Shown here one piece after another: positions 23,793 to 32,585 of a DNA stretch of 64,000 nucleotides. Under the pieces are notes generated by a model. It saw nothing but the letters and a program-made list of their open reading frames with translations, was not told where the DNA came from and did not search any database. The first letter of the stretch is position 1, and each line of letters starts with the position of its first letter. Origin of the DNA: Streptomyces sp. PH10-H1 (GTDB lineage Bacteria; Actinomycetota; Actinomycetes; Streptomycetales; Streptomycetaceae); NCBI RefSeq assembly GCF_030063355.1, contig NZ_JASISZ010000005.1, positions 62,001 through 126,000 of the forward strand, read 5' to 3'. The position numbers and the translations under genes were made by a program.

Positions 23793-26154
23793 TCACGGGT
23801 AGGCGGCGACATTGCTGGGAGTGGTGTTGGCGGGGGTGATCGCCCCCGTGTCGTTGATCACGTGGGTGATGGTGCCCACGCCGCCGAGCGACACGGTCAG
23901 GGCGTCGTGGAACCTCACACCGGAGGTGTTCGGCACCTCGAATGCGTGGTAACTGTTCACCGCCGGGTTGACGTTGAAGTAGCAGTAGCTGCCGAGCCCC
24001 CACGCCTCGTGGGTGGTGACGCCCGCGCCCACCTTGTAGGCGGCGTAGCCGTTGACTCCGGCCGAGCTGTTCCATGCGGCCTGGTTGGGCACGTCGTACG
24101 GCATCTCGTTCTGGAAGAAGATCGTCTTGCCGTTCTGACCGTTCCAGATCACTTCGTACTTCTGGTAGTGCTCGACGAACAGCCCGGTCGCCTCGACGTT
24201 GGCGCCGTTGACGATCAGACCGTTGTCCGCCGTGTTGGTCGTCCAGCCGACCGTGCCCGCGTTGCCGTGGTCGGCCCGCCAGGCCCAGATGTGGTCGAAT
24301 GACCGTGTTGTTGCTGTTGACGATCAGACTGGTCGTCGCCTTGCCCGCGAACTCGCCGCCGATCCGGAAGAACACGTCCTGGACGGTCGTCGGGTCGGCC
24401 GCGTGGCTCGCGGACGATCCGGCCGGTCCGACCGTCAGCAGGGCGGCCGAGTTGGTGGTGCCGGCATCGAACAGCAGGCCCTTGAGCCGGACTCCGTCCA
24501 CGTCGGCGACCTGCATCGCGTTGACCCCGTTGTCGGGCACGAACGTCGGATAGCCGATGCCGAGGACGGTCGTGTTAGCCTTGGTGACGTTGAGCGTCTG
24601 GTTCAGGTGGTAGACGCCCGGGGTGACGAACAGATTGCAACCCTGGGAGAGGGCGGCGTTGATGGTGGCGGCCGTGTCGCCCGCCTTGACCACGTAGAAC
24701 TGGCTCATGGGCAGCGAGCTCCCGGGCGTACTGCCGCTCGCCCAGCTCGGGCCGGAGGCGTTGGTCCGCAGCGACGGCAGGAACACCCGGTACTTGCCGG
24801 TTCCGTCGATGTACAGATACGGCACGTCGCGGGAGACCGGGGTGGTGGCCAGGGTGGTCTCCGGCGGGTTCGGGAAGGTGTTCGCGGGGGCGCCGGTGGT
24901 GCCGGAGAAGACCATGTTCCACACGCCGCCGGCCCAGCTCCCGAGGCTGCTGTCCCGGGTGTACCACTGCTGCTGCGAGACGGAAGCGGCCTGACCGCTG
25001 ACCTTCGTGTCGGCGACATAGCCGCCGCTGGCCCAGCCGTAGCTGGCCGGGAAGAGCTGCAGCCCGCCGTGGACGTCGATCCGGCGGAACGGGGCGGCCT
25101 GTGCCACGGCCCAGCGGTTGGATCCGCTGGAGGGGTTGATGGCCAGGTTCTCGGCGGAGCGCCAGAAGTTCTGCGTCGCGTTGCCCGCATCGGAGGCGTT
25201 GAACGCGTCGACGGTGACGTCACCGTTGATCGTCACGTCGTCCGGGTTCTGCCCGAGACCGGCCACCGACGTGTAGAAGCCGACGTTGTGCTGCACGCTG
25301 TACGTGCCCGGCTTGTAGAGGTCGGCCACCCGGTTCTCGCTGAACTGCGCGGTGTTGGTGTCCTTCATCTGCGCGAACTGCGCGTCGAGCTGCGCCTGGA
25401 TGGTGGCGCTGGACATGGTCGGGTCGAATATGTGCACATTCGAGCCGAAGTTCGGCGTGTCCGACTGGACGGGGCAGCCCGCCGACGTGCCGATGGTGTA
25501 GATCGCGGTGGCCACGGCGGAGTCGGTGAGGCCGGACTTGAAGGCGATGGCTTTGACCGTGGTGGTGGCGGCGACGCTGATCGGGCCGCTGTAGAGGGTG
25601 GAGGTGGCGGTGGGCGTGGAGCCGTCACGCGTGTAGCGGATGCTCGCACCGGCGGTCGCGTCGGCGAACGTCACGGTCTGGGCCGACGTGTAGGTGCCGC
25701 CCGCCGGACTGAACGTCGGTGTGACGACCGATCCGCCGGTGCCGCCGCCGCCCTGTGTGTAGGTGAAGTGCGGCGTGTCGTACTGCGGACCGCTCTTCTC
25801 GTAGGTGAACCAGTACTCCAGGACCGTGCCGGTGGTGAGCGAACTGACGGTCCGCGTCCAGGTGCCGGCGCTGTTGGTCATACGGAAGTTCAGCTGGTTC
25901 GCACTGTTCACGAGGTAGTGCACATCGACGTAGAGCGCCGCCGTGGTGGGCGTGAACGAGATCTGCGCCTGCGTCGCGTTCAGTTGGGTGACGCTCTGGG
26001 TGTAGTCGGACGCGTCGGCCGAGGCGACCCCTGCGACCTGGGTGAGGCCCAGCAGCCCGGCCAGTGCGAGAAGGAGGGCGCCCAGCAGGGCGACGGTGCG
26101 CCGGTACGGGGGTGGTGTGGGCCCGGTGCGGCTCGGGGGGAAGGTTCTGCGCAT
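23793..26154 (-). pseudogene. Secreted beta-helix glycan-targeting protein with a CBM56-like module, interrupted by a 1-nt frameshift
   Basis: An exported protein of about 786 residues if one base is discounted. After the signal peptide (LLGALLLALAGLLGLTQVAG) comes a module starting ASDYTQSVTQLNATQAQISF that resembles beta-1,3-glucan-binding CBM56. Next is a chitobiase C-terminal/Fn3-associated repeat (PTFSPAGGTYTSAQTVTF...DGSTP), then a long pectate-lyase-3-like beta-helix with HIFDPTMSSATIQAQLDAQF and VVKAGDTAATINAALSQGCN. The frame is lost near 24296: the strand reads AACACGGTCATTCGACCAC where continuity needs ATCGACCAC, an extra T. The downstream frame runs cleanly to the stop at 23793 (WNGQNGKTIFFQNEMPYDVP, FEVPNTSGVRFHDAL), so the lesion is recent or a sequencing error. 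A LacI-type operator lies upstream. Proteins of this kind are often labelled 'adenylyl cyclase', which the domains do not support. Confidence 0.75.
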
Positions 26155-26240
26155 GGGGTGGGAGTCCTTTCACCTGGGTTCGCGAAGTGAACGCCAGGTC
26201 AGCGCGGAGAAGTGGGGGGTGAATCGCGCTCAGTACTGCA

Positions 26241-26277
26241 GATTCAGGGTCATGGTCCCGCCATGACCCTTTGAATC
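26241..26277. promoter_or_regulatory. Long stem-loop in the leader of the CBM56/beta-helix gene
   Basis: GATTCA+GGGTCATGG at 26241-26255 pairs with CCATGACCC+TT+TGAATC at 26261-26277: 15 paired bases with a 2-nt bulge and a 5-nt loop. It lies between the LacI-type palindrome (26283-26300) and the ATG at 26154, probably in the untranslated leader, and could be an attenuator, an mRNA-stabilising hairpin or a second operator. Confidence 0.55.
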
Positions 26278-26282
26278 AACCT

Positions 26283-26300
26283 ATTGAGAACGCTCTCAAT
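26283..26300. promoter_or_regulatory. LacI-family (CebR-like) operator palindrome
   Basis: ATTGAGA-ACGC-TCTCAAT is a perfect 7-bp dyad. The core TGAGAACGCTCTCA follows the CebR/LacI-type pattern TGGGAGCGCTCCCA, in which a central CG is flanked by mirrored G/A and C/T blocks. It is 129 nt upstream of the secreted glycan-targeting protein at 26154, consistent with sugar-induced expression. No lacI-type gene lies in the window. Confidence 0.6.
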
Positions 26301-26465
26301 CTACGGATAAGGGAACTCCTGGATTCGTAAGGCAGTGTCGAGTGGCCATGGCGAGCCGTCAAGAAGATGGGCAGGATTCAACCTTTGAACGATCGTCACT
26401 ACCCGTCTCCGGGGGAGGAACTGCCGCCCCTGGACAGATGTGCGTGTCCGGTCCACTTCTCGACC

Positions 26466-27190
26466 ATGACCACCCCTCGTCCTCAGGCTGCCGTGCGTCC
26501 GCAGCTGTCCGAAGCCATCGGCGCCGTGGCCGGGCAGATAGCCGGGCTGCTCCGGTCGTGTACGGACAGCCTCGGTGCCCATCCCCGGCGCGGAGTGGAC
26601 CGTCGGGGAGTCCGCGGCACATCTCGTCCTGGCGAACGAGCTGATGGCGTCCCTCGCCGCCGGCCACGAGCAGACGTACGGCGACGGCACCCCGGGAGGT
26701 CTCGCGGCTGCCAACGCCGCGTCGCTGTCCGCTTTCGCCGAACGCGACACGTCCGTCCTGGCGGACGGGATCGTCCGCCACACAGTGGCGTTCACCGACG
26801 CGGCCGACCTGCGGTCCGCGGACGAGCAGACCGTTACCCCGCTGGGGCCCATGGACCTGGGAACCCTCGGCTCCTATCTGCTGACCCACATGCTCGGGCA
26901 CGGCTACGACATCGCCGCGGCCCTGGGGCAACCGCACATGGTCGACCGCGACCGGGTCGATCTCGCGATGCCGTTCCTGATCACCGCGATGCCCCGGGTG
27001 GTCGACGCGCGCGCCGCCGCCGGTCACAGTGCCTGCTACGCACTGAGAGTGCGCGGCGGCACCCGGTTCGCGCTGACGTTCACCGACGGCACAGCCACCG
27101 TGAGCGCCGAACCCCCGCGCCGCCCCGACTGCACGATCGTGGCCGGCCCGGTCACGTTCTTCTGTTTCGCCAGGCGGACCGGACGTTCCT
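26466..27190 (+). pseudogene. Frameshifted and 3'-truncated mycothiol-dependent maleylpyruvate-isomerase-like gene
   Basis: The ATG at 26466 opens TTPRPQAAVRPQLSEAIGAV...LLRSCTD in one frame; from about 26575 the protein continues in the next frame as PIPGAEWTVGESAAHLVLAN, the conserved opening of the MDMPI/DinB-like helical bundle, with THMLGHGYDIAAALGQPH carrying the metal-site His and a C-terminal SCP2-like domain (FALTFTDGTATVSAEPPRRP). An insertion of one base around 26565-26572 therefore breaks it. After DCTIVAGPVTFF (about 27165) family similarity ends abruptly and the frame runs into unrelated DNA, so about the last 40-60 residues are missing. It meets a tail-to-tail fragment of another gene at 27180-27370. 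Confidence 0.7.
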
Positions 27191-27370
27191 GTCGTGCGGA
27201 ACGAGGTACATCGACCCGGACCCGTACGTGCCGGCGTCGTTCCATTCCACGCTGCGGATCTGCGGGAGGGGATGCTTGTCCTTACGCATCACGATGAACC
27301 CTTGGGTCCGGACCGTCACGTGCTGTCCGTCGAAGTGGATTTCCCCGCGGTTCCTGCCGCTGGCTTCCAT
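27180..27370 (-). pseudogene. N-terminal fragment of a DUF4429-type protein
   Basis: From ATG 27370 on the minus strand the sequence GEIHFDGQHVTVRTQGFIVM followed by HPLPQIRSVEWNDAGTYGSG matches the opening of DUF4429 (PH-like) proteins, whose first half reads G.(V/I).FDG..V.I...GF..., then 'I.AV.W..AG...G'. Similarity stops near 27195, within the breakpoint with the truncated MDMPI-like gene. Only about 55-60 of the usual 250-300 residues remain. The family call rests on pattern resemblance over a short span. Confidence 0.45.
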
Positions 27371-27728
27371 GCCGCCCCCAGAGCTCCGGTGGACCGGCAT
27401 CCTTCCATGGGTTCCGGGGACACGGCGAGACCTCGGTAGGTCACCGAGTCACCGAACTCCCATACCGACCGTGGGCGCGGCCACGGGCGCAGCTGTGGCT
27501 GACGCGTCGTCGCCCCATCGTCCGGCACACCAGTCACACGCGGCACGGAACGGTACCAGCGATTCCGGGTTCTGCTCAGGTGTTTATCCAATGGTGATGA
27601 TCCCTCAACAGCAGGACCACAAGCGGCGCTAGCGTCCGGTGGCATCCCGGGAAGGCGGTGCGCACCACAAGTCGGTGCGGACCCTCCGCGTTGGCGCCCC
27701 CTCTCCCGGCAAGCGGCAAGGAGGCACT
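27371..27728. other. Non-coding stretch with a candidate ECF-type promoter
   Basis: About 360 nt without a supported gene. Near its right end, GGAAC at 27547-27551 followed after 16-17 nt by GGTTC (27568-27572) resembles the GGAAC-N16/17-CGTT class of ECF (sigma-E type) promoters; the DUF4142 start is about 155 nt further on. The -10 match is imperfect. Confidence 0.35.
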
Positions 27729-28466
27729 GTGCGGTCATTCGTCCCGCGATCCGTCCTCAGCGCGTCCGTCGGTTCCCGGTTCACGGTGGGAACCGCCCTC
27801 GTCATCGGTGCCCTCGCGGTGACGCTCGTGGCGCTGTTGATCCCCATGCAGAAGTTCGGCGGGCAGAGTTCCGCGGCGGTTGCCGGCCCGATCGCGGACG
27901 ACGGCGGCGGGACGGTGAACACGCCGTCCGGACCGCTGACACCCATCGACCGGGAATTCATCCGGAAGGTCCGGCTCGCCGGGCTGTGGGAGTTCCCCGC
28001 CGGGCAACAGGCTCAGCAGCGCGGTACGCAGGAATCGGTCAGAATCGCGGGCACCCATCTCATCGAGGGGCACACCGAGCTGGACATGCGGGTCAACGCG
28101 GTGGGCAAGGCCCTCGGCGTCGACCTGCCCAGCCAGCCCAGCAAGGAGCAGCAGGGCTGGCTCTCCCAGCTCGACGGTGCTCAAGGGGCCGACTACGACC
28201 GGCTGTTCGTCAATCTCCTGCGCCGTGCGCACGGAAAGGTGTTCGCGCTCGTGGCGCAGGTGCGGGGGCAGACCCGTAACACCATGGTCCGGTCCCTGGC
28301 CACGCGGGCCAATGCCGTGGTCCTCGACCACATCTCGGTTCTCGAGGACACCGGGCTCGTCGACTTCGGCGCGCTCGCCGACGGGAGCACGCCCTCCTCC
28401 GGGAAGCCCGTGGTCATCATCACGGCTTCCGCTTCGACTCCGGAACGACGAAGTGAAGTGAAGTGA
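27729..28466 (+). CDS. DUF4142-domain exported protein
   Basis: A 245-residue protein with an N-terminal membrane/signal segment (GTALVIGALAVTLVALLIPM, about residues 21-40) and a ferritin-like helical DUF4142 domain: LTPIDREFIRKVRLAGLWEF, GTHLIEGHTELDMRVNAVGK, DYDRLFVNLLRRAHGKVFAL and TRANAVVLDHISVLEDTGLV. DUF4142 proteins usually have paired His/Glu positions in these helices, which are present here (H in LIEGHTELD and RRAHGKVF). Start is GTG 27729 with a perfect AAGGAGG 5 nt upstream. It is separated from the DUF1996 gene by only 4 nt, so the pair is an operon. Likely extracytoplasmic; biochemical role unknown. Confidence 0.82.
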   Translation: MRSFVPRSVLSASVGSRFTVGTALVIGALAVTLVALLIPMQKFGGQSSAAVAGPIADDGGGTVNTPSGPLTPIDREFIRKVRLAGLWEFPAGQQAQQRGTQESVRIAGTHLIEGHTELDMRVNAVGKALGVDLPSQPSKEQQGWLSQLDGAQGADYDRLFVNLLRRAHGKVFALVAQVRGQTRNTMVRSLATRANAVVLDHISVLEDTGLVDFGALADGSTPSSGKPVVIITASASTPERRSEVK

Positions 28467-28470
28467 TCTC

Positions 28471-29961
28471 ATGAGTCAGAAGGACCATAAACGCTCCCGT
28501 CTGCCCAACAAGGCCGTCGCGGTGCTCGCCGCGTTGGTGTTGGGCAGCGGGGGGGCCGCGTTCATCGCGGCGAACGCCTCCGCCGGCAACGCGACGCCGG
28601 ACGCCGGGCAGACGCAGTCGGTGACGGGGGCGGGGACGGGAGCGGCCACCATCGCCTGTCCCGATGTGGGCGACCAGCTGCAAACCGTCCCGGAAGAGGC
28701 CAAGCCGGCGGTCGATCAGAATCTCGCACAACTCGACGCGCAGGTCGCGGATTCGTACAAACAGATGGCGTCCGGGCAGTCGGACAGCGCCTCCTTGCTC
28801 AGTAATCTGCAACAGGAGCGCAGCGGGACGATCACCCGCATCTCCGATGCGATAGCCCAGGTGTCCGAACCCCCCGCCGGGCTCGATGCGTTGAGCACCT
28901 GCCAGATGAAACCCGCCGACAGCGCGGGCGCGCAGAGCGACCCCAATGCCGCGCAGAACCAGCAGAGCCAGCAGAACGTTCAGAACGGGCAGGTAGCGCA
29001 GAACGGCCAAGGTACGCCGAACTCGCCGAACTCGCAGAACTCGCAGAGCGCGCAGGCCCCGCAAGCGCAGAGCCAGGGCAAGGGCCCGTCGCGTGCCGAC
29101 TTCGTCGACATCACCAAGGTCAGGCCGAACGTGAAGGCGCCCCGCGCCGGGGCCGGCGCCTCCACCGGCACCTTCGCCTCGAAGTGCGGCCGCAACGAGA
29201 ACGGGCACCTCAACCCCGACAACGTCATCGTCGCACCCGGTGTGAGCAATGGCGCCCACCATATGCACGACTACGTGGGCAACAAAACCACGGATGCCTT
29301 CTCCACCAATGACAGTCTCGCCGCAGCGGGCACGACCTGCAGCAACGGAGACCAGTCCGCCTACTACTGGCCGGTGCTGCGGGTGCAGAACGGCGGTCAG
29401 GAGAACGACGCCAACGCGCCCGGCGGCGGCCAGGACGCCAACGTCGGCAAGATCCTGCAGCCCAAGAACGTCACGATCCAGCTGAACGGCAGCCCGGTCG
29501 GCAAGGTGACGGCGATGCCGCGCTTCCTGCGGATCATCACCGGCGATGCCAAGGGCTTCACCAACGGCACGGCCAATACCAACGCCTCATGGAGCTGCAC
29601 CGGTTTCGAGAACCGCCAGCTGAAGGACAAGTACCCGATCTGCCCGCAGGGCAGCGACGTGGTGCGCACCTTCACCTTCCAGAGCTGCTGGGACGGAAAG
29701 AACATCGACAGCGCCAACCACCGGACGCATGTCGCTTTCGCGGACGCGAACGGCGCCTGCGGGCAGGGCTTCAAGGCGATCCCGCAGCTGGTGGAGCGGA
29801 TCACCTACAGCGTCCCGAAGGGTGCACGGATCGCGGTGGACAGTTTCCCGGAGCAGTTGCACAAGCCGGTGACCGACCATGGTGACTTCATCGACGCGAT
29901 GTCGGACAGCCTGATGAAGAAAGCCGTGAACTGCATCAACGGCGGCCGCAAGTGCGCGTGA
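28471..29961 (+). CDS. DUF1996-domain secreted protein
   Basis: A 496-residue exported protein. The N-terminus is a signal peptide (NKAVAVLAALVLGSGGAAFI, cleavage near NASAGN). Residues about 55-150 are helical; about 150-215 are an Asn/Gln/Ser-rich linker (QNQQSQQNVQNGQVAQNGQG). The DUF1996 domain fills the rest, with the diagnostic SNGAHHMHDYVGNKTTDAFS, then SAYYWPVLRVQNGG, SWSCTGFENRQLKDKYPICP and the HRTHVAF segment, plus several paired Cys that suggest disulfides in the exported domain. Clustered His (AHHMHD) could bind metal. A GAAGTGA-type ribosome site lies 5 nt upstream of the ATG. It is followed by a strong terminator at 30074-30107. Confidence 0.87.
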   Translation: MSQKDHKRSRLPNKAVAVLAALVLGSGGAAFIAANASAGNATPDAGQTQSVTGAGTGAATIACPDVGDQLQTVPEEAKPAVDQNLAQLDAQVADSYKQMASGQSDSASLLSNLQQERSGTITRISDAIAQVSEPPAGLDALSTCQMKPADSAGAQSDPNAAQNQQSQQNVQNGQVAQNGQGTPNSPNSQNSQSAQAPQAQSQGKGPSRADFVDITKVRPNVKAPRAGAGASTGTFASKCGRNENGHLNPDNVIVAPGVSNGAHHMHDYVGNKTTDAFSTNDSLAAAGTTCSNGDQSAYYWPVLRVQNGGQENDANAPGGGQDANVGKILQPKNVTIQLNGSPVGKVTAMPRFLRIITGDAKGFTNGTANTNASWSCTGFENRQLKDKYPICPQGSDVVRTFTFQSCWDGKNIDSANHRTHVAFADANGACGQGFKAIPQLVERITYSVPKGARIAVDSFPEQLHKPVTDHGDFIDAMSDSLMKKAVNCINGGRKCA

Positions 29962-30073
29962 CGACGGCGTGACGAGGGGAAGGACGGCGCCAGGCGCAAC
30001 CGGCCGGCGCGCGTTCCCCCGATAGGACCCTCGGGGCGAGCGCTCCCCACGCCCCCGCTCTGCCCCGAGAAGG

Positions 30074-30107
30074 GCGATGGCCCCGGAGCCGACTCCGGGG
30101 CCATCGC
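30074..30107. terminator. Strong terminator after the DUF4142-DUF1996 operon
   Basis: Perfect 15-bp arms GCGATGGCCCCGGAG (30074-30088) and CTCCGGGGCCATCGC (30093-30107) with a CCGA tetraloop, 113 nt after the DUF1996 stop. It separates that operon from the sigma-factor gene. Confidence 0.85.
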
Positions 30108-30214
30108 CGAACGTCGTCGCGGACCAGCCGCCGCCCCCTCCCGCAGACCATCCGCCGCCTTTCCATGGAGGTCCTGAGCGGGCAATTTTCCCCCCGTTTC
30201 CGTGCGGTGACTGT

Positions 30215-30240
30215 GGAACGGGTACGGTTCGGCGCACGTC
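30215..30240 (+). promoter_or_regulatory. Candidate ECF sigma (sigma-E type) promoter before the sigma-factor gene
   Basis: GGAAC at 30215-30219 and CGTC at 30237-30240 are separated by 17 nt, the layout of sigma-E-class ECF promoters. The GGAACGG(G)TAC sequence around the -35 is shared with the candidate promoter at 27547 ahead of the DUF4142 gene. The predicted start of transcription is about 70 nt before GTG 30317, so autoregulation by the sigma factor is possible. Confidence 0.45.
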
Positions 30241-30316
30241 CCATGGAACACGTCTACGGGAGCCGGGCCGAATCCGGAACGAACGGCGTAGATGCCCGAA
30301 TGTGCGAGGTGTTGCG

Positions 30317-31213
30317 GTGCTTGGCTCTCGCGAAGCCCCGGACGACCATCAACGCGCGGGCGAGCAGGAGGCCGGCGGGCAGGAAGCCGGGCCCACCGAC
30401 GGGGAACTGACCTCCCATGAGCATCTGCCCGCCGGCAAGCAGCTTCCCTCCGACCAGGAGTTGCCCTCCGACGAGGAGCTCACCCGGCAGCTCAAGGACG
30501 GCTACGGCTCAGGCACCGCGAACCCCGCCGCGGGCGACATCCTGTACCGCCGTCACCGCGAGGCCACCCTCGCGTACGCGCGCAGGTGCTGCCGCGACCC
30601 TCACGACGCCGAGGACCTCGTGTCGGAGGCATTCATCCGCACCTTCCAGGCCGTCCGCGCCGGGGCCGGTCCGCAGGGGGCCTGGCGGTCGTATCTGCTG
30701 GCCGTCGTCCGGCACACGGCCATCGAGTGGAGCGCCGGCGAGCAGAAAGCGCTTCCGACGCCGGACTTCGAGTCCTGCCGGCAGCAGTCGTCCGCCGGAA
30801 CCGACCCCCAGCAACACCTGCTGGCCAGCGAGGATCGTCAGCGGCTCGTCCGCAGCTTCAACACACTGCCCGAGCGCTGGCAGGCCGTCCTGTGGCACAC
30901 CCTCGTCGAGAACGGTTCCCCCCACGAGGTCGCGACCCTGCTGGGCATCACCCCAAGTGGTGTGACCTCCTTGGCCTTTCGCGCCCGTGAAGGGCTGCGC
31001 GCCGCCTATCTGCACGCCCACCTGGACGGCGTGGACGACGACCGGTGCCGTCATTTCAGCGCCATGATCGGCACGGCGATACGGCGCGGCGGTACCGCCC
31101 ACAGCCGTGATCTCGCACGGCATCTGGCGGGCTGCGCGTCCTGCTCGAGGGCCTACGCCGAACTGCTCGCCCTCAACGCGACGATGCGCGCGGCGGTCGC
31201 CGCCGGACTGTAA
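30317..31213 (+). CDS. ECF-type RNA polymerase sigma factor with a C-terminal zinc-finger-like motif
   Basis: A sigma-70-family regulator of about 298 residues. Region 2 is visible as LYRRHREATLAYARRCCRDP...AEDLVSEAFIRTFQAV, and region 4 as LPERWQAVLWHTLVENGSPH with the helix-turn-helix EVATLLGITPSGVTSLAFRA. Beyond region 4 the protein continues with CRHFSAMIGTAI and HSRDLARHLAGCASCSRAYAEL, an H-x3-C-x2-C arrangement like the zinc-binding anti-sigma (zf-HC2) motif, so the control domain may be built in; no separate anti-sigma gene is adjacent. An acidic, Gln/Glu-rich leader (ELTSHEHLPAGKQLPSDQEL) precedes region 2. GTG 30317 is chosen for GAGGTG 6 nt upstream; GTG 30302 is an alternative. Confidence 0.8.
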   Translation: MLGSREAPDDHQRAGEQEAGGQEAGPTDGELTSHEHLPAGKQLPSDQELPSDEELTRQLKDGYGSGTANPAAGDILYRRHREATLAYARRCCRDPHDAEDLVSEAFIRTFQAVRAGAGPQGAWRSYLLAVVRHTAIEWSAGEQKALPTPDFESCRQQSSAGTDPQQHLLASEDRQRLVRSFNTLPERWQAVLWHTLVENGSPHEVATLLGITPSGVTSLAFRAREGLRAAYLHAHLDGVDDDRCRHFSAMIGTAIRRGGTAHSRDLARHLAGCASCSRAYAELLALNATMRAAVAAGL

Positions 31214-31332
31214 CGCGTATCCGCGTGTGACTCGTGTCGGCGTGACTCGTGTACGCGTGTGACCCGTCTCCGCGCGACTCGTATATACGTGCGACTCGTA
31301 TCCGTGCCACTGGTCCCGTGCCACTCGTACCC
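31214..31332. repeat. Degenerate tandem repeat of about 14-17 bp
   Basis: Immediately after the sigma-factor stop, seven imperfect copies of a unit with core (G/C)ACTCGTnTnC (for example CGTGACTCGTGTAC, CGCGACTCGTATAT, GTGCGACTCGTATCC, GTGCCACTCGTACCC) occupy about 110 bp, up to the terminator hairpin at 31333. No open frame of interest crosses it. Confidence 0.75.
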
Positions 31333-31361
31333 GGCGGATCACGGATGGCCCGTGATCCGCC
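31333..31361. terminator. Bidirectional terminator
   Basis: GGCGGATCACGG (31333-31344) and CCGTGATCCGCC (31350-31361) form a perfect 12-bp stem with a 5-nt loop between the convergent sigma-factor and PucR-type genes. Confidence 0.8.
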
Positions 31362-31393
31362 GGAGCGGACCTGCCCGGCAGGCGCGGAGCGGA

Positions 31394-32464
31394 TCAGAGT
31401 CCGTTGACCCGCGCTTCCCTCGCGACGACCAGCGGCCGGAAGCCCGCCGTGACCGTTCGCGCCCTGCGGGTCACCCGGGAATGCCGGAGCCCTATCTGCG
31501 CCATCAGCCGGCGGCTGCGGAGCGCCATCTCCAGCTCGAAGCGGGTGCGCGGGTCCCGCAGTCCCTGACCGAAGAGCTTCTCCAGCTGGCGCATGCGGTA
31601 GCGCACCGTCTGGGGGTGCACATTCAGCGCCTTCGCCGCCTCGGGTGCTCCCCCGCCCTCGAGCCAGGCGAGCAAGGTCACCTCCAGCCGCTCGCTCTGC
31701 CGTGGCGTCAGTCCTGCCAGCGGCCGCAGCCAGCGGGCCGCCAACGCCTTGGCCAGCGGCTCGTCCTGAAGGAGCAACAGGGTCGAGAGGTGATCGTCGA
31801 CGAAGACGACCCGGGCGTCCGGGCCTACGGACGCGGGGGTCAGGTTCAGCAGGCGACGTGCCCAGCGCAGTGACGAACCGGCGTCACGCAGCGGGACTGC
31901 GTGTCCGGCCGCGGCGGAACGGCCGCGCAGAGCGGCCTCCAGTGCGCCACGGGTGTCCGGGTCGGAGCTCGGTATCAGCAGGCATGGCCCGTCGGCGCCC
32001 ATGCCGACAAGGCAGCCCTCCAGGGCCGCCGCCAGCTGCTGCGTCTCACCCGGAGTGGCGAGAGCGACGGCCCGTACCGTCTCGGGGAGCGGCCAGCCGG
32101 CCTGCCGGGCCAGCTCCGGGAGCGAAGCCGCTGATACGGCCGCGCCACCGGTCAGCGCCTGGAACAGGTCCTGGCGTGCCCGGTCGAGTGGTGCCGGGGT
32201 GGCGGGCGGCACCTGGTCACGGTCGCCGTCCTTCTCCGGCTTCCGGTAGCCGAGCGCGGTCAGCAGAGCCTCTTCGAGCCCCTGCCGGACCATTTCACGG
32301 CCCATGTCTTCCAGAAGGTCGGCAAAGCCGGGAATTTCATGCCGAAGCACCTCGACCATCTGATCGGCCAGTGACGGGAGTTCTTTACGCAGAACGCGGG
32401 TCCACTCGCCACGGGGGAGGGACCAGATGCGGTTCAGAAGTTCGCACATCTCTACCTCGTTCAT
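31394..32464 (-). CDS. PucR/CdaR-type transcriptional regulator
   Basis: A 356-residue DNA-binding protein. The C-terminus is the PucR helix-turn-helix (HTH_30): LEVTLLAWLEGGGAPEAAKA, NVHPQTVRYRMRQLEKLFG, RDPRTRFELEMALRSRRLMA. The central part is the GGDEF-like/CdaR-type fold (VVFVDDHLSTLLLLQDEPLA). The N-terminal about 120 residues are a helical input domain (ELLNRIWSLPRGEWTRVLRK, then IPGFADLLEDMGREMVRQGL) typical of streptomycete PucR-like proteins. Start at ATG 32464; ATG 32449 with GAGGT upstream is an alternative. It is divergent from the membrane-protein/NuoF-ferredoxin operon and is the natural candidate to regulate it. Confidence 0.85.
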   Translation of the reverse strand: MNEVEMCELLNRIWSLPRGEWTRVLRKELPSLADQMVEVLRHEIPGFADLLEDMGREMVRQGLEEALLTALGYRKPEKDGDRDQVPPATPAPLDRARQDLFQALTGGAAVSAASLPELARQAGWPLPETVRAVALATPGETQQLAAALEGCLVGMGADGPCLLIPSSDPDTRGALEAALRGRSAAAGHAVPLRDAGSSLRWARRLLNLTPASVGPDARVVFVDDHLSTLLLLQDEPLAKALAARWLRPLAGLTPRQSERLEVTLLAWLEGGGAPEAAKALNVHPQTVRYRMRQLEKLFGQGLRDPRTRFELEMALRSRRLMAQIGLRHSRVTRRARTVTAGFRPLVVAREARVNGL

Positions 32465-32585
32465 GCCGGGGTAAGACCTGCCTGAGGGGAGGACAGGTCT
32501 TGCGGAGGTTGCCTCCATCGCCGGTCGTACTCTCCGGCAAGGGAGTTGAGGGTCCTCCTGCACCCTCCTAGAGGTTGCTTCCCGC

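Noticed and set aside
23793-26154. Annotation of the beta-helix protein as an adenylyl cyclase
   Set aside because: No cyclase catalytic motif; visible modules are carbohydrate-binding and beta-helical.
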